The position numbers and the translations under genes are program-made. A stretch of 64,000 nucleotides of DNA, taken from the NCBI RefSeq assembly GCF_001583695.1, contig NZ_LOBC01000017.1, forward strand, positions 310,001 to 374,000, written 5' to 3'. Below, one piece after another: positions 1-8,304 of the stretch. The notes under the pieces are model-generated. The model searched no databases and had not been told where the DNA came from. It was given only the letters and a program-made list of their open reading frames with translations. Position 1 is the first letter of the stretch. Each line of letters opens with the position of its first letter. Source of the stretch: Bacillus wiedmannii (GTDB lineage: Bacteria; Bacillota; Bacilli; Bacillales; Bacillaceae_G).

Positions 1-140
1 GCTAAATTTAACATCCTTTTTTCATCTCGAATAAGCCATGTCTCTTCTGCTTGTTCTGTTACATGCAAATTGCGATACTGCCCTTGCTCATTTAATTGTT
101 GCAATTTAGATTGAAGATGTGTGCGCCACGTTTGATTCAT
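1..140 (-). CDS. bioF: 8-amino-7-oxononanoate synthase (BioF), N-terminal part only
   Basis: Only the first 46 codons lie in the window; the gene runs off the left edge. It starts at an ATG at 138-140 preceded on the minus strand by an AGAGGAG ribosome binding site, and overlaps the end of bioD by 35 bases, so translation is probably coupled. The visible residues ([10 protein letters not shown]...) fit the N-terminal arm of class II PLP-dependent KAPA synthases, which condense pimeloyl-thioester with alanine in biotin synthesis. The catalytic domain is outside the window, so the call rests on the start, the operon order bioA-bioD-bioF and limited N-terminal resemblance. Confidence 0.75.
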   Translation of the reverse strand, partial: MNQTWRTHLQSKLQQLNEQGQYRNLHVTEQAEETWLIRDEKRMLNL

Positions 141-834
141 TTCGGATAAACTCCTCTAATTTTGAAATCATTATATACTCTTTTGCAGATTCCAAGACTT
201 CTTCTTTTGTAAACGCACCTTCAAAGAATGGTAATAAACCTAAAACCGGTACCCCACTTAGCTCTTCAATCATTTCTTTATTTTCTTGTACTCTTTCCAT
301 TTCACATTCTTTGCAGCCTGATAAAATTATACCTGCTACTGTTAAGCCCTGTGCCTTTGCATAAGCAATCGTTAAAACTGTATGATTTACTGTTCCTAAT
401 GTAGGGCGTGCGACTATAATAAGAGGAAGCTGTAATTCCTTTGCGAAATCAATTACTAAAGCGTCTTCTGTATATGGAACAGCCAGTCCACCTGCTCCTT
501 CTACAAATAGGCTATTAAACTCTTTCAATAGTTCATTATAATGATCAGTAATGTCTTTTAAATGTACTACTCTTCCAGCTCTTTTCATGGCAAGTCTCGG
601 AGCAAGAGGCTCTTCAATAGAATAAGGACAAATTTCATTTTCTTTTGTTGGTACACCTGATAATGCTTTTAACCTTGCTGCATCTCCCTCTGGATTTGAT
701 GCAACATGTCCACTTTGCAACGGTTTATATACCCCGATGTTATATCCCAATTCTCTAAATACACCTGCTAATGCACCGGCAACTACAGTTTTCCCCACTT
801 CAGTATCCGTTGCTGTTACAAAAAAACCGTTCAT
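106..834 (-). CDS. bioD: ATP-dependent dethiobiotin synthetase BioD
   Basis: A 242-residue protein, normal length for BioD. It closes the ureido ring of dethiobiotin from 7,8-diaminopelargonate, CO2 and ATP in the cytoplasm, the penultimate step of biotin synthesis. The P-loop TDTEVGKT sits at about residues 9-16, followed by the KPLQSG segment (about 37-42) and a [10 protein letters not shown] motif near residue 112, all typical of the family. Its ATG overlaps the bioA stop codon by one base, indicating coupled translation in the biotin operon; bioF overlaps its 3' end. Expression should follow the BirA operator ahead of bioA. Confidence 0.96.
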   Translation of the reverse strand: MNGFFVTATDTEVGKTVVAGALAGVFRELGYNIGVYKPLQSGHVASNPEGDAARLKALSGVPTKENEICPYSIEEPLAPRLAMKRAGRVVHLKDITDHYNELLKEFNSLFVEGAGGLAVPYTEDALVIDFAKELQLPLIIVARPTLGTVNHTVLTIAYAKAQGLTVAGIILSGCKECEMERVQENKEMIEELSGVPVLGLLPFFEGAFTKEEVLESAKEYIMISKLEEFIRNESNVAHTSSI

Positions 835-2222
835 TATTCTCCCTCCGTAACATCCGAGATTGCTTTATACAAAATATGTAACATATCATCAATCTCATCA
901 ATTGTAGAAGCAAGAGGAGGCATAAATACAATTGTATTGCCGAGTGGCCGTAAAATCATGCCCAGCTCTCTTGAGCGTTTACACACTTGAACACCGACTC
1001 TCTCTGTCCATTCAAACGCTTCTTTCGTTTCCTTATTCTTCACAAGTTCAATTCCAACCATTAACCCGCACTGACGAATATCCCCTACATGTTTATATGC
1101 AAAGAGCGATTCTAATTGCGTCGCCACATATTCTGTCTTACGTGCTACTTCTTCTATTAAATTTGTTTTTTCGTATAGTTCTAGATTCGCAATTGCTACC
1201 GCACACCCTAACGGGTTCCCTGTATAACTATGACCATGGAAAAATGTTTTTTGTTCTTCATATCCTCCTAAAAAGGCATTATAAATTTCATCTGTCGTTA
1301 CGGTGATTGCAATTGGTAAATATCCACCTGTTAAACCTTTTCCGGCGGTTAAAATGTCCGGCGTTACATTTTCATGTTCACATGCAAACATTTTCCCGGT
1401 ACGCCCAAATCCAGTCGCTACCTCATCTGTAATAAATAAAACATTATATTTTGTACATAAATTACGTAGTCCTCTTAAGTATCCTTTTGGCATTGTAATC
1501 ATACCACCAGCACCTTGCATTAAAGGTTCTACAATAATTGCTGCAATTTCTTCATGTTTATCTTTCAGCAGCTCTTCCATTTCTTCTAAATGTTTTTTTA
1601 CAATTTCCTCCTTATTATTTCCGTAAGGAGAACGATATGTATATGGATAAGGCATTTTAATTGCCTCAAATAAAAGTGAACTATACACTTGGTGAAACAA
1701 GTCTATCGCTCCTACTGAAACAGCTCCAATTGTATCACCGTGATATGCTTCTTTTAATGTAACAAATCTTTGTTTCTTCGGTTTTCCTTTATGCTGCCAA
1801 TATTGAAAGGCCATCTTAATTGCAATTTCAACGGCGCTAGAACCAGAGTCTGAATAGAATACTTTCTTCAAACCTTCTGGCACAACTTCAATTATTTTTT
1901 CTGCTAATAAAATAGATGGAACGTTAGCAAGTCCTAGCATAGTAGAATGAGCAATTTTATTTAATTGCTCACGAATTGCTTCATCTAGTTCCGGTACTTG
2001 ATGTCCATGAACATTTAACCAAATAGACGAAACACCGTCCCAATATTCATTTCCATTTACATCGTATAGCTTTCTTCCCTCTCCGCGTTCAATAATGACA
2101 GGATCTTCTTCTAAATAATCCTTCATTTGTGTAAATGGGTGCCATACATAGGCTTTATTTTTTTCCGATAACTCTTCATATGTATAAGACGATTTTTCAG
2201 TCGTATTACTATTAACAGTCAC
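834..2222 (-). CDS. bioA: adenosylmethionine-8-amino-7-oxononanoate aminotransferase BioA
   Basis: Class III PLP aminotransferase that converts KAPA to 7,8-diaminopelargonate using S-adenosylmethionine as amino donor. Visible motifs are YVWHPFTQM near the N-terminus, [27 protein letters not shown] and the PLP-lysine region [14 protein letters not shown] start it at the GTG at 2220-2222, giving 462 residues: AGGGGTGA lies 5 bases upstream, whereas the longer frame up to 2276 would begin inside and beyond the BirA-type operator at 2236-2268. It is the first gene of the biotin operon, with bioD overlapping its stop codon. Confidence 0.95.
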   Translation of the reverse strand: MTVNSNTTEKSSYTYEELSEKNKAYVWHPFTQMKDYLEEDPVIIERGEGRKLYDVNGNEYWDGVSSIWLNVHGHQVPELDEAIREQLNKIAHSTMLGLANVPSILLAEKIIEVVPEGLKKVFYSDSGSSAVEIAIKMAFQYWQHKGKPKKQRFVTLKEAYHGDTIGAVSVGAIDLFHQVYSSLLFEAIKMPYPYTYRSPYGNNKEEIVKKHLEEMEELLKDKHEEIAAIIVEPLMQGAGGMITMPKGYLRGLRNLCTKYNVLFITDEVATGFGRTGKMFACEHENVTPDILTAGKGLTGGYLPIAITVTTDEIYNAFLGGYEEQKTFFHGHSYTGNPLGCAVAIANLELYEKTNLIEEVARKTEYVATQLESLFAYKHVGDIRQCGLMVGIELVKNKETKEAFEWTERVGVQVCKRSRELGMILRPLGNTIVFMPPLASTIDEIDDMLHILYKAISDVTEGE

Positions 2223-2235
2223 AATTGTCACCCCT

Positions 2236-2268
2236 AATGTTAACTTGTTTATAAATATAGTTAACATT
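2236..2268 (-). promoter_or_regulatory. BirA-type biotin operator
   Basis: A perfect 9-bp inverted repeat, AATGTTAAC and GTTAACATT, separated by 15 bases, directly upstream of the bioA ribosome binding site. The half-sites and spacing match BirA (biotin-protein ligase/repressor) operators of Bacillus, which block biotin synthesis transcription when biotinyl-AMP is available. Confidence 0.88.
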
Positions 2269-2310
2269 AAATCCAAAAGACTGTCAATTATTTTTAAATC
2301 AAATAGTTCT

Positions 2311-2345
2311 TAAAAAAGAACAACTTATCGTATGATAAGTTGCTC
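2311..2345 (-). terminator. rho-independent terminator of the small secreted protein gene
   Basis: A 12-bp stem (2318-2329 with 2334-2345, one mismatch) with a four-base loop, followed on the minus strand by six T. It begins at the stop codon of the 2345-2701 gene. Confidence 0.8.
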
Positions 2346-2701
2346 TACTTTCCGTGTTGTATCTTTCCAATTTCTAAAATAATCTCTTCATCTTTTTTTC
2401 CTTCTGTATCAATTCCAAGTTGTTTTGCATGTTCAATTAATAGATCGTGACGTTTTTCAAATCTTGCAGTATTTACTTCTTTCTTAACCTCTTCTTTTGT
2501 TTTCCCTTCAGTAGAAACCCCTAGTTTTTCAGCTGCTTTTTCCATCGATTTCTTCTCTTCTATTTCTTTTACTTTCTTCACTTCTGACTGCTTTGTTTGA
2601 CTTTGTTTTGACTGCTCTGATTCAGCTGCAAAAGCTGTGTAAATTCCAGCACTTCCGCCAATGACTAGTAAGGTGGTAAAAAGAATTATTTTTTTCTTCA
2701 C
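2345..2701 (-). CDS. small secreted lysine/glutamate-rich protein of unknown function
   Basis: 118 residues. An N-terminal signal sequence (MKKKIILFTTLLVIGGSAG..., ending near AFA-AES) is followed by a charged Gln/Ser/Lys/Glu stretch and two related modules, KLGVSTEGKTKEEV (about residues 59-72) and QLGIDTEGKKDEEI (about 94-107). The LGxxTEGKxxEE repeats suggest a tandemly duplicated helical motif, seen in small exported proteins of Bacillus. It is monocistronic: its own terminator lies at the stop codon and the T-box region runs the other way. I do not recognise a function; exported status is inferred from the signal sequence. Confidence 0.75.
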   Translation of the reverse strand: MKKKIILFTTLLVIGGSAGIYTAFAAESEQSKQSQTKQSEVKKVKEIEEKKSMEKAAEKLGVSTEGKTKEEVKKEVNTARFEKRHDLLIEHAKQLGIDTEGKKDEEIILEIGKIQHGK

Positions 2702-2797
2702 TCTTTTCCTCCCCTTTCAAATTCATTATAACGCACAAATTTAGAACATTAAAAATATTTAACCTTTATTTCCCTAAAAAAATATTGAACATTTTTA

Positions 2798-2825
2798 TTG
2801 ACATATAAGATGAAAATGTGATAAA
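2798..2825 (+). promoter_or_regulatory. probable sigma-A promoter for the T-box/NhaC transcript
   Basis: A perfect -35 TTGACA at 2798-2803 followed after 16 bases by GATAAA, just upstream of the T-box leader. The -10 is weak, so the exact start is uncertain. Confidence 0.5.
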
Positions 2826-2834
2826 AATTTAACT

Positions 2835-3092
2835 AACATCATATGAATCGGCATTGATAGGATTTAGTAGTATTTCGATTTCTGATTTCAGAGAGCTGGT
2901 GGTCGGTGCGAACCAGTACAGAGCGAATTATGAATTACCCCCTGGAGCTTCTTTTGCGAAACGTAAGGAGTAGTGAAAGACGGTTATAGACCGTTATATC
3001 TAAAGAGTGGTGAAACGAAACTGTTTCACAATTTAGGGTGGTACCGCGAATTTTTCGTCCCTGCATATATTGCAGGGGCGTTTTTATTTTAT
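2835..3092 (+). promoter_or_regulatory. T-box riboswitch leader (complete copy), probably tyrosine-specific
   Basis: A full T-box leader: a Stem I region with AGAGAGCTGG and GGTGCGAACC elements at about 2890-2912, a specifier region GAATTACCCC near 2930-2942, a Stem II-like repeat near 2980-3000, a Stem III hairpin (GTGAAAC/GTTTCAC), the T-box AGGGTGGTACCGCG at 3035-3048 and a terminator CGTCCCTGCA/TGCAGGGGCG with a T-run at 3056-3085. Uncharged tRNA pairing should favour the antiterminator and read-through. I read the specifier as TAC (Tyr), because GAA precedes it and the stem closes after it; TTA or ATT in the same loop cannot be excluded without folding. Confidence 0.88.
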
Positions 3093-3200
3093 TAGCGCAT
3101 ATCATACGACCCTTTATTTTGTGATACATTCATTTCACAAGCTAGGGTGGTACCGCGATTTCTTCGTCCCTGCATAATTATATGCAGGGACGTTTTTTTA
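3093..3200 (+). promoter_or_regulatory. second T-box antiterminator/terminator module without Stem I
   Basis: A second T-box core AGGGTGGTACCGCG at 3144-3157 and a second terminator (3165-3192, 12-bp perfect stem, seven T) follow 109 bases after the first. Only a Stem III-like repeat (TTGTGA/TCACAA) precedes it; no Stem I with a specifier is present. The transcript would pass two consecutive tRNA-gated terminators sharing one codon-reading domain. Confidence 0.82.
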
Positions 3201-3342
3201 TCCAATCATTTCCGTATCATATTGAAGGATCAACAATTACCAGTAATTTGTCACAAAATTCTAAAATTTAGAAGGAAATACACAATATTGGCGAATTTTA
3301 TATAAAAAAGAGCTATTTTAGATTACTTAGGAGGGAAAAACA

Positions 3343-4716
3343 ATGGTTTCAAAAATTGAATCTGTTCTTTTAACATTATTTATCTTTTTCTGTATTGGCT
3401 TTAGTGTTATCCAATTAGAAGTTTCACCACACATCCCAATTTTATTTGGTATCGTTCTTTTATTAGCATTTGGATTTATGAAAAAAATCTCTTGGTCTAC
3501 TATGGAAAAAGGGATGATCAGTAGTATTTCAGCTGGTATTCCATCTATTTTTATTTTCTTACTGGTAGGCGTATTAATTAGTGTTTGGATCGCTGCTGGA
3601 ACAATTCCAACTTTAATGGTATACGGCTTCCAGATTGTATCTCCTAAAATTTTCGTTCCAACTGTTTTTGTAGTTTGTGCAATTGTTGGAACAAGTATCG
3701 GTAGCGCCTTTACAACTGCTGCAACTGTAGGACTTGCCTTTATGGGTATGGGTAGTGCTCTCGGATACGATCCGGCTCTAATCGCTGGTGCAATTATTTC
3801 TGGCGCATTCTTTGGAGATAAAATGTCTCCTTTATCTGATACAACAAACTTAGCTCCTGCTGTTACGGGTGTAGATTTATTTGAGCATATTCGTAACATG
3901 CTTTGGACAACAGTTCCAGCTTTCATCATTGCTTTTATCGCATTTTTCATTTTAGGAAGCGGTACGAGCGGAGACGTTGACTTCACAAACTTTATTAGCA
4001 CATTAGAGAAAAATGCAACGATTTCTATCGTTACACTTATTCCAATTTTATTACTGTTCCTATTTGCATTTAAAAAAGTTCCAGCAGTTCCAACATTGCT
4101 TGCAGGAATTGTGGTAGGAATTATTATTCTCTTTATTTTTAAACCTAGCACTTCTTTAGCTGATTTAATGAAAATTATGCAAGACGGCTACGTTTCTAAA
4201 ACTGGTATTAAAGATATTGATAGCTTACTATCTCGCGGTGGTCTACAAAGCATGATGATGTCGATTGCACTTATTTTCCTAGCACTTTGTATGGGAGGAT
4301 TATTACAAGGAATGGGTATTATCACGCAGCTCATGAATATCATCTCTAGCTTTGTAAAAAATAGTACACGCTTAATTATTTCTACTGCTTCAACTGCAAT
4401 TGGTGTAAACTTCTTACTTGGTGAGCAGTACTTATCCATCGTTTTAACAGGACAAGCATTTGCTAATAAATACGATGAAGTTGGTTTAGAGCGTCGTAAT
4501 TTATCACGCGTATTAGAAGATGCAGGTACAGTTATTAACCCACTCGTACCATGGGGTGTAAGTGGTGTATTCTTAACAAACGTCCTTAGCGTTCCAACAT
4601 TTGATTACCTGCCATACGCTATCTTCTGTTTAGCTTGTCCAGTCTTAACGATTATCGTCGGCTTTACTGGATTTGGTCTTTCATGGAAGAAAGAAAAAGC
4701 AGTAACAATTTCATAA
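3343..4716 (+). CDS. NhaC-family transporter (Na+/H+ antiporter type), T-box controlled
   Basis: 457 residues, hydrophobic throughout with about 11-12 predicted membrane segments, matching the NhaC Na+/H+ antiporter superfamily. Family-like conserved stretches include GTSIGSAFTTAATVG (about residues 123-137) and FFGDKMSPLSDTTNLAP (about 165-181), with the DKMSPLSDTTNLAP signature. It starts at ATG 3343 after a TAGGAGGG site. The T-box leader is the main clue to physiology: a transporter induced by uncharged tRNA is more likely to import an amino acid (tyrosine if the specifier is TAC) than to serve only sodium homeostasis. That substrate is inference; family membership is well supported. Confidence 0.9.
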   Translation: MVSKIESVLLTLFIFFCIGFSVIQLEVSPHIPILFGIVLLLAFGFMKKISWSTMEKGMISSISAGIPSIFIFLLVGVLISVWIAAGTIPTLMVYGFQIVSPKIFVPTVFVVCAIVGTSIGSAFTTAATVGLAFMGMGSALGYDPALIAGAIISGAFFGDKMSPLSDTTNLAPAVTGVDLFEHIRNMLWTTVPAFIIAFIAFFILGSGTSGDVDFTNFISTLEKNATISIVTLIPILLLFLFAFKKVPAVPTLLAGIVVGIIILFIFKPSTSLADLMKIMQDGYVSKTGIKDIDSLLSRGGLQSMMMSIALIFLALCMGGLLQGMGIITQLMNIISSFVKNSTRLIISTASTAIGVNFLLGEQYLSIVLTGQAFANKYDEVGLERRNLSRVLEDAGTVINPLVPWGVSGVFLTNVLSVPTFDYLPYAIFCLACPVLTIIVGFTGFGLSWKKEKAVTIS

Positions 4717-4722
4717 TATAAT

Positions 4723-4755
4723 AAAAAGGATTACCTTAATCGGTAATCCTTTTTA
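4723..4755. terminator. bidirectional terminator between the NhaC and nucleotidase genes
   Basis: AAAAAGGATTACC and GGTAATCCTTTTT form a 13-bp stem around a six-base loop, with A- and T-runs on both sides, between convergent genes. Confidence 0.88.
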
Positions 4756-4765
4756 TATTTCTCGA

Positions 4766-7090
4766 CTATCTATTTGCTTTCTTTCTTCTAAATAACAGAA
4801 GTAATCCTGCTCCAACAAGTGCCAAACCTGCTCCAATTGTAGAAGCAACACTTGTACCTGTTTTCGGTAAATCACGTTCTTCTTTCTTTTCACTTACAGT
4901 TGTTGTTGTTTCTTTTGAGTTTTGATTATCCGTTGTAGTTTGTCCAGATCCTGGCGGTGTCGTTGGATTTTCTCCATTACTGCCTTCACCTGTTGGTGGT
5001 GTCGTTGGATTTCCTCCATTATTTCCTTCACCTGTTGGTGGTGTCGTTGGATTCTCTCCATTATTTCCTTCACCTGTTGGCGGTGTCGTTGGATTTCCTC
5101 CACCAGTTTCCTTATCATCATCGTTCTTCTTCGTTATATCAATTGCATATTTAGCAAATTCATTTGCAGATGGTCCAACATATGATATTTTCCCATCTTT
5201 CTTTATATACTTTTGTGCATTTGGTGAAGAATCGAATGTTGTATTTAATTTTTCTGCAACAATCGGTTTAAACGTCCAATTTTTATCTGCTGCTGGATCA
5301 ATAACTGGTGTTTCTTGCATATACTTCACAATGATTTGACGTGTTTCATCTTGTGATTGGTATACAACTTCTCCTTTACTTACACCTGGGAACGTTTGGC
5401 TACTTCCGCGATAGTTATTTGTAGCGACGATGAACTCTTGATTGTCAGCTACTGGCTTACCTTCATATGTCATATTTATAATACGATTCGTATTTGCATT
5501 TACAACTTTTCCATCTTTATCGTATTTCGTTGGTTGTGTTACATCAATTTCGTATTTTAAGCCATCTAAAATATCGAAGTTATATGTAGGATAGCCTATA
5601 TTTACTAACGGCTGTTCTTCTGTTTTCTTTGGATCAATTTGATTAAACTGACCTGCAGACATTTCAAGCCATTCTTTCACTTGTGCACCATTTACTTTTA
5701 CAGCATATAACGTATTTGGATATACATATAAATCTGCAACGTTTTTAATCGCTAACGTTCCAGCTGGAATATCCGTATAATATGTAGCACCGTTTCGGCC
5801 ACCTGCTTTAAATGGTGCGCCTGCAGATAAAACTGGAATTCCTTTATATTTGCTATACTGTCCATTTTCAGCAAATAACTTTTCTACATACCATTTTTGT
5901 GCATTTGTTACAAGTTGTACAGAAGGATCATCTTGTACTAATGAGAAATAACTATTAATTGGCGCTGTCGTTTTTCCTACAGCTGTATTGACATAATCAA
6001 TTGTCGCTTGGTGATCATCTTTAATTTCATTAACTAATTTTTCATCAGATTTTACTAATGGATTCCCTTTACTATCAGCAATCGGACGCAGTTGCGGCTT
6101 CGATTGCTCTTTTTGTATTTCCCATTTTCCGTTTACCTTTTTCAATTGCATATCAATAATACCTAGGTTACTTCCAAAGACACCAGGCATTACAACTGGA
6201 ACACCATTAAATACATCCTTCATTTCAGTATGTGAATGTCCCATTAATACTGCATCTACACCTGGAACTTCTGTTAAATAATACGACGCGTTTTCCATGC
6301 CAACATTGTATCCACTCTTATCAACGCCCGAATGCGCTAGTGCAACGATAACATCTGCACCTTCTGCTTTCATTTTTGGCACCATTTTCTTCGCTGTTTC
6401 AACTATATCTTTTGCTTTCACTTTTCCTTCTAAATTCGCTTTATCCCAGTTCATAACTTGAGGTGGAACAAATCCCATTACGCCAATTTTCACTTTTTGC
6501 TTTTGACCTGATTCATCTTCTACTTCTTTTTCAAAAACATGATATGGTTTAAAGTAATTTTGGTCGTTCTCTTCATTATTATCTTTATCATCTTTATAGA
6601 CGTTCGAGTTAATAACCGGGAACTCTGTTTTACTAATTACTTTGTTTAAATAGTCTAAACCGTAGTTAAATTCATGATTCCCAAGAGAGATGACGTCATA
6701 CTTCATTAAATTCATTACACGATATAATGGATGTGTATAACTAGGATCCACAGGCTTCTTCGGATCATTTATTTTATTCGCTACATAATCTCCAAGCGGT
6801 GTCCCTTGTAATGCATCTCCATCATCAAATAGGACAGAGTTCTTCGCTTCTTCACGTGCTTTATTAACAAGTGTTGCTGTTTGCACGAGACCTACTTTAT
6901 TATCTGTTTTCGTTTGATAATAATCGTAATTCATTAAGTTAACGTGAATATCTGATGTTTCTAGAATTCGTAAGTTAACCGTACTCTCCCCGTTGTTCTC
7001 ATCCGCATGAGCTGTTGTTGGCAACACTTGCGGCGCTATTACACCTATAGCAAGAGTTGCTCCAGCTAGCATTTTTTTTGACTTTTTCAC
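4766..7090 (-). CDS. LPXTG-anchored 5'-nucleotidase / 2',3'-cyclic phosphodiesterase
   Basis: 774 residues. A signal peptide (about 1-29, ending AHA-DEN) is followed by a metallophosphatase domain with ETSDIHVNL (about 44), FDDGDALQG (about 88), GNHEFN (about 137) and AHSGVD/MGHSHTE motifs that bind two metals, then a 5'-nucleotidase C-terminal substrate domain (about 355-640). A low-complexity wall spanner follows, built of 14-residue repeats NPTTPPTGEGNNGE, then LPKTG at 741-745, a hydrophobic span and RRKKANR. It should act outside the membrane, sortase-linked to peptidoglycan, releasing phosphate and nucleosides from nucleotides. It starts at a GTG with AAGGGGG upstream. A Pho box at 7342-7380 suggests induction under phosphate starvation. 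Confidence 0.94.
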   Translation of the reverse strand: MKKSKKMLAGATLAIGVIAPQVLPTTAHADENNGESTVNLRILETSDIHVNLMNYDYYQTKTDNKVGLVQTATLVNKAREEAKNSVLFDDGDALQGTPLGDYVANKINDPKKPVDPSYTHPLYRVMNLMKYDVISLGNHEFNYGLDYLNKVISKTEFPVINSNVYKDDKDNNEENDQNYFKPYHVFEKEVEDESGQKQKVKIGVMGFVPPQVMNWDKANLEGKVKAKDIVETAKKMVPKMKAEGADVIVALAHSGVDKSGYNVGMENASYYLTEVPGVDAVLMGHSHTEMKDVFNGVPVVMPGVFGSNLGIIDMQLKKVNGKWEIQKEQSKPQLRPIADSKGNPLVKSDEKLVNEIKDDHQATIDYVNTAVGKTTAPINSYFSLVQDDPSVQLVTNAQKWYVEKLFAENGQYSKYKGIPVLSAGAPFKAGGRNGATYYTDIPAGTLAIKNVADLYVYPNTLYAVKVNGAQVKEWLEMSAGQFNQIDPKKTEEQPLVNIGYPTYNFDILDGLKYEIDVTQPTKYDKDGKVVNANTNRIINMTYEGKPVADNQEFIVATNNYRGSSQTFPGVSKGEVVYQSQDETRQIIVKYMQETPVIDPAADKNWTFKPIVAEKLNTTFDSSPNAQKYIKKDGKISYVGPSANEFAKYAIDITKKNDDDKETGGGNPTTPPTGEGNNGENPTTPPTGEGNNGGNPTTPPTGEGSNGENPTTPPGSGQTTTDNQNSKETTTTVSEKKEERDLPKTGTSVASTIGAGLALVGAGLLLLFRRKKANR
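4951..5105. repeat. 42-bp tandem repeats encoding the wall-spanning segment
   Basis: About 3.5 copies of a 42-bp unit coding for NPTTPPTGEGNN and close variants within the nucleotidase gene. The unit is a multiple of three, so copy-number change would alter only the spacer length before the LPKTG motif. Confidence 0.9.
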
Positions 7091-7194
7091 AAAAAATCCC
7101 CCTTATACAATTACCAAAAATAATGAAATAAACCTCTATTTGCCTCTAACCACATACCTTTTTTCTTCTATTAGAGACAAGATTTTCATTTCAT

Positions 7195-7280
7195 CCTGCG
7201 CTAATGAGTAGTCCCCTTAAACGCCCGATTAGTGAAACTTTAATTAGTGGGAAATAAAGCCCTACTCATTAAAATTTCAC
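7195..7280 (+). repeat. degenerate bcr1-like repeat
   Basis: This stretch contains GCCCGATTAGTG, a GTGGGAAATAAAGCCC hairpin core and CTCATTAAAATTTCAC before CTTAT, matching the 3' half of the intact elements at 30524-30666 and 20036-20182. The flanks TTCAT and CTTAT look like decayed TTTAT duplications. It lies in the predicted 5' untranslated leader of the nucleotidase transcript. Confidence 0.6.
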
Positions 7281-7293
7281 CTTATCTGACATT

Positions 7294-7323
7294 ATCATAT
7301 ATAATGTACTTTCATATCGTCAA
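7294..7323 (-). promoter_or_regulatory. candidate promoter of the surface nucleotidase gene
   Basis: On the minus strand TTGACG (7318-7323) is followed after 18 bases by TATGAT (7294-7299), immediately downstream of the Pho box. It would give a leader of roughly 200 bases carrying the degenerate repeat. Confidence 0.5.
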
Positions 7324-7341
7324 TATTTTTTGACATACTTC

Positions 7342-7380
7342 TACAAATTTTCTGTAAAGTTGTTGTAAACTTTTCATAAA
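7342..7380 (-). promoter_or_regulatory. Pho box: four PhoP-type hexamers at 11-bp spacing
   Basis: On the minus strand the hexamers TTTATG, TTTACA, TTTACA and TTTGTA follow each other with exactly five bases between each. This is the arrangement of PhoP binding sites in Bacillus (TT[ATC]ACA repeats). The box lies just upstream of the candidate nucleotidase promoter, a position expected for activation by phosphorylated PhoP. Confidence 0.75.
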
Positions 7381-7452
7381 CATATAATATGCCCTTACAT
7401 TGTTAATACTGCTGAATATGATACAATTACCAATTACAAGGAGGATGAATAT

Positions 7453-8232
7453 ATGAAAAAAGTCATCTTAACAATTGTTTGTCTCCTCCTTCTAATCATT
7501 TCTTATTCTTATTTTGAAAAGAACGATGAGACAAAACAAAATGAACCCGAAGAAAACACAGAAAAAATATCTACTCCAAGTTGGATTGATAAGCAAACAA
7601 ACGATTCCTTTTATCATCTCGTACTAGGTGATTCACTCGCCAAAGGATATGGATCGACACAAGGGGGATTTGCTGAATTAGCTTCTAGACAAATAGAAGC
7701 ACAAATTCATAAACCAATTACCGTAGAAAACCTTGGGATAAACGGTCTTACAACAGATCGTCTCGCTAAAAAAGTGCAATCAGAAGATGTAAAGCAAAAA
7801 ATTAAAGCTGCAAATATCATTACAATTAATATTGGAGGAAATAATTTATTCCGTTTAAATCGTGATGTCGGTGTTATAGATGGTATTAAAATGTTAAATA
7901 AAGAAAAAGCTCATTTTGAAGCGGATATAAAAAATATTGTAAAGACAGTTCGAGATCAAAATCCGAACGCTTTACTCATTCTCTCAGAACTCTATAATCC
8001 GTTACAACTCGATGACTCCATCGCCAGTTATGCAGATATGTTTTTAGATGGCTGGAATGAATCCGTTTATTCCATTTCAAAAGCAAATCAACCATCTATC
8101 GTTTTACCAATTCGTAAATTAATATCAAATGATAAAAAAGATTTACTCTTTGACCAAGTACACCCAAATGATGATGGCTACGCGATTATTGCCGATTCAT
8201 TTACAAAAAAAGTGTTGGCCTACAAATATTAA
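7453..8232 (+). CDS. GDSL/SGNH-family lipase-esterase, exported
   Basis: 259 residues. An N-terminal hydrophobic segment (about 5-22) acts as signal or membrane anchor. The SGNH hydrolase blocks are visible: block I VLGDSLAKGYGS (nucleophile Ser at about residue 60), block II with NLGINGLTT, block III INIGGNN and block V DQVHPNDDGY near residue 236 (Asp and His of the triad). The natural substrate of these small esterases is not predictable. AAGGAGG precedes the ATG. It diverges from the Pho-controlled nucleotidase gene, so the Pho box could in principle affect it, but the hexamers are oriented for the nucleotidase. Confidence 0.88.
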   Translation: MKKVILTIVCLLLLIISYSYFEKNDETKQNEPEENTEKISTPSWIDKQTNDSFYHLVLGDSLAKGYGSTQGGFAELASRQIEAQIHKPITVENLGINGLTTDRLAKKVQSEDVKQKIKAANIITINIGGNNLFRLNRDVGVIDGIKMLNKEKAHFEADIKNIVKTVRDQNPNALLILSELYNPLQLDDSIASYADMFLDGWNESVYSISKANQPSIVLPIRKLISNDKKDLLFDQVHPNDDGYAIIADSFTKKVLAYKY

Positions 8233-8304
8233 AATTTCCATGAAACAATTCTATTTTTATAACATGTCTTTTTTGTTACAATGATAGTGGAAGGGGGCCT
8301 TTAT

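Noticed and set aside
2935-3129. A 64-codon minus-strand frame within the T-box leader
   Set aside because: Its sequence is explained by the conserved stems and T-box core; no ribosome binding site or protein-like character.
3327-4151. A 274-codon open frame antisense to the NhaC-type gene
   Set aside because: It mirrors the third-base pattern of a clear membrane-protein gene, is rich in Ile/Lys/Thr/Asn without domain features, and has no ribosome binding site.
4894-5185. Overlapping frames in the 42-bp repeat region, and a CRISPR-like look
   Set aside because: Repeats are contiguous without spacers and in frame with the nucleotidase; the unit being a multiple of three keeps other frames open.
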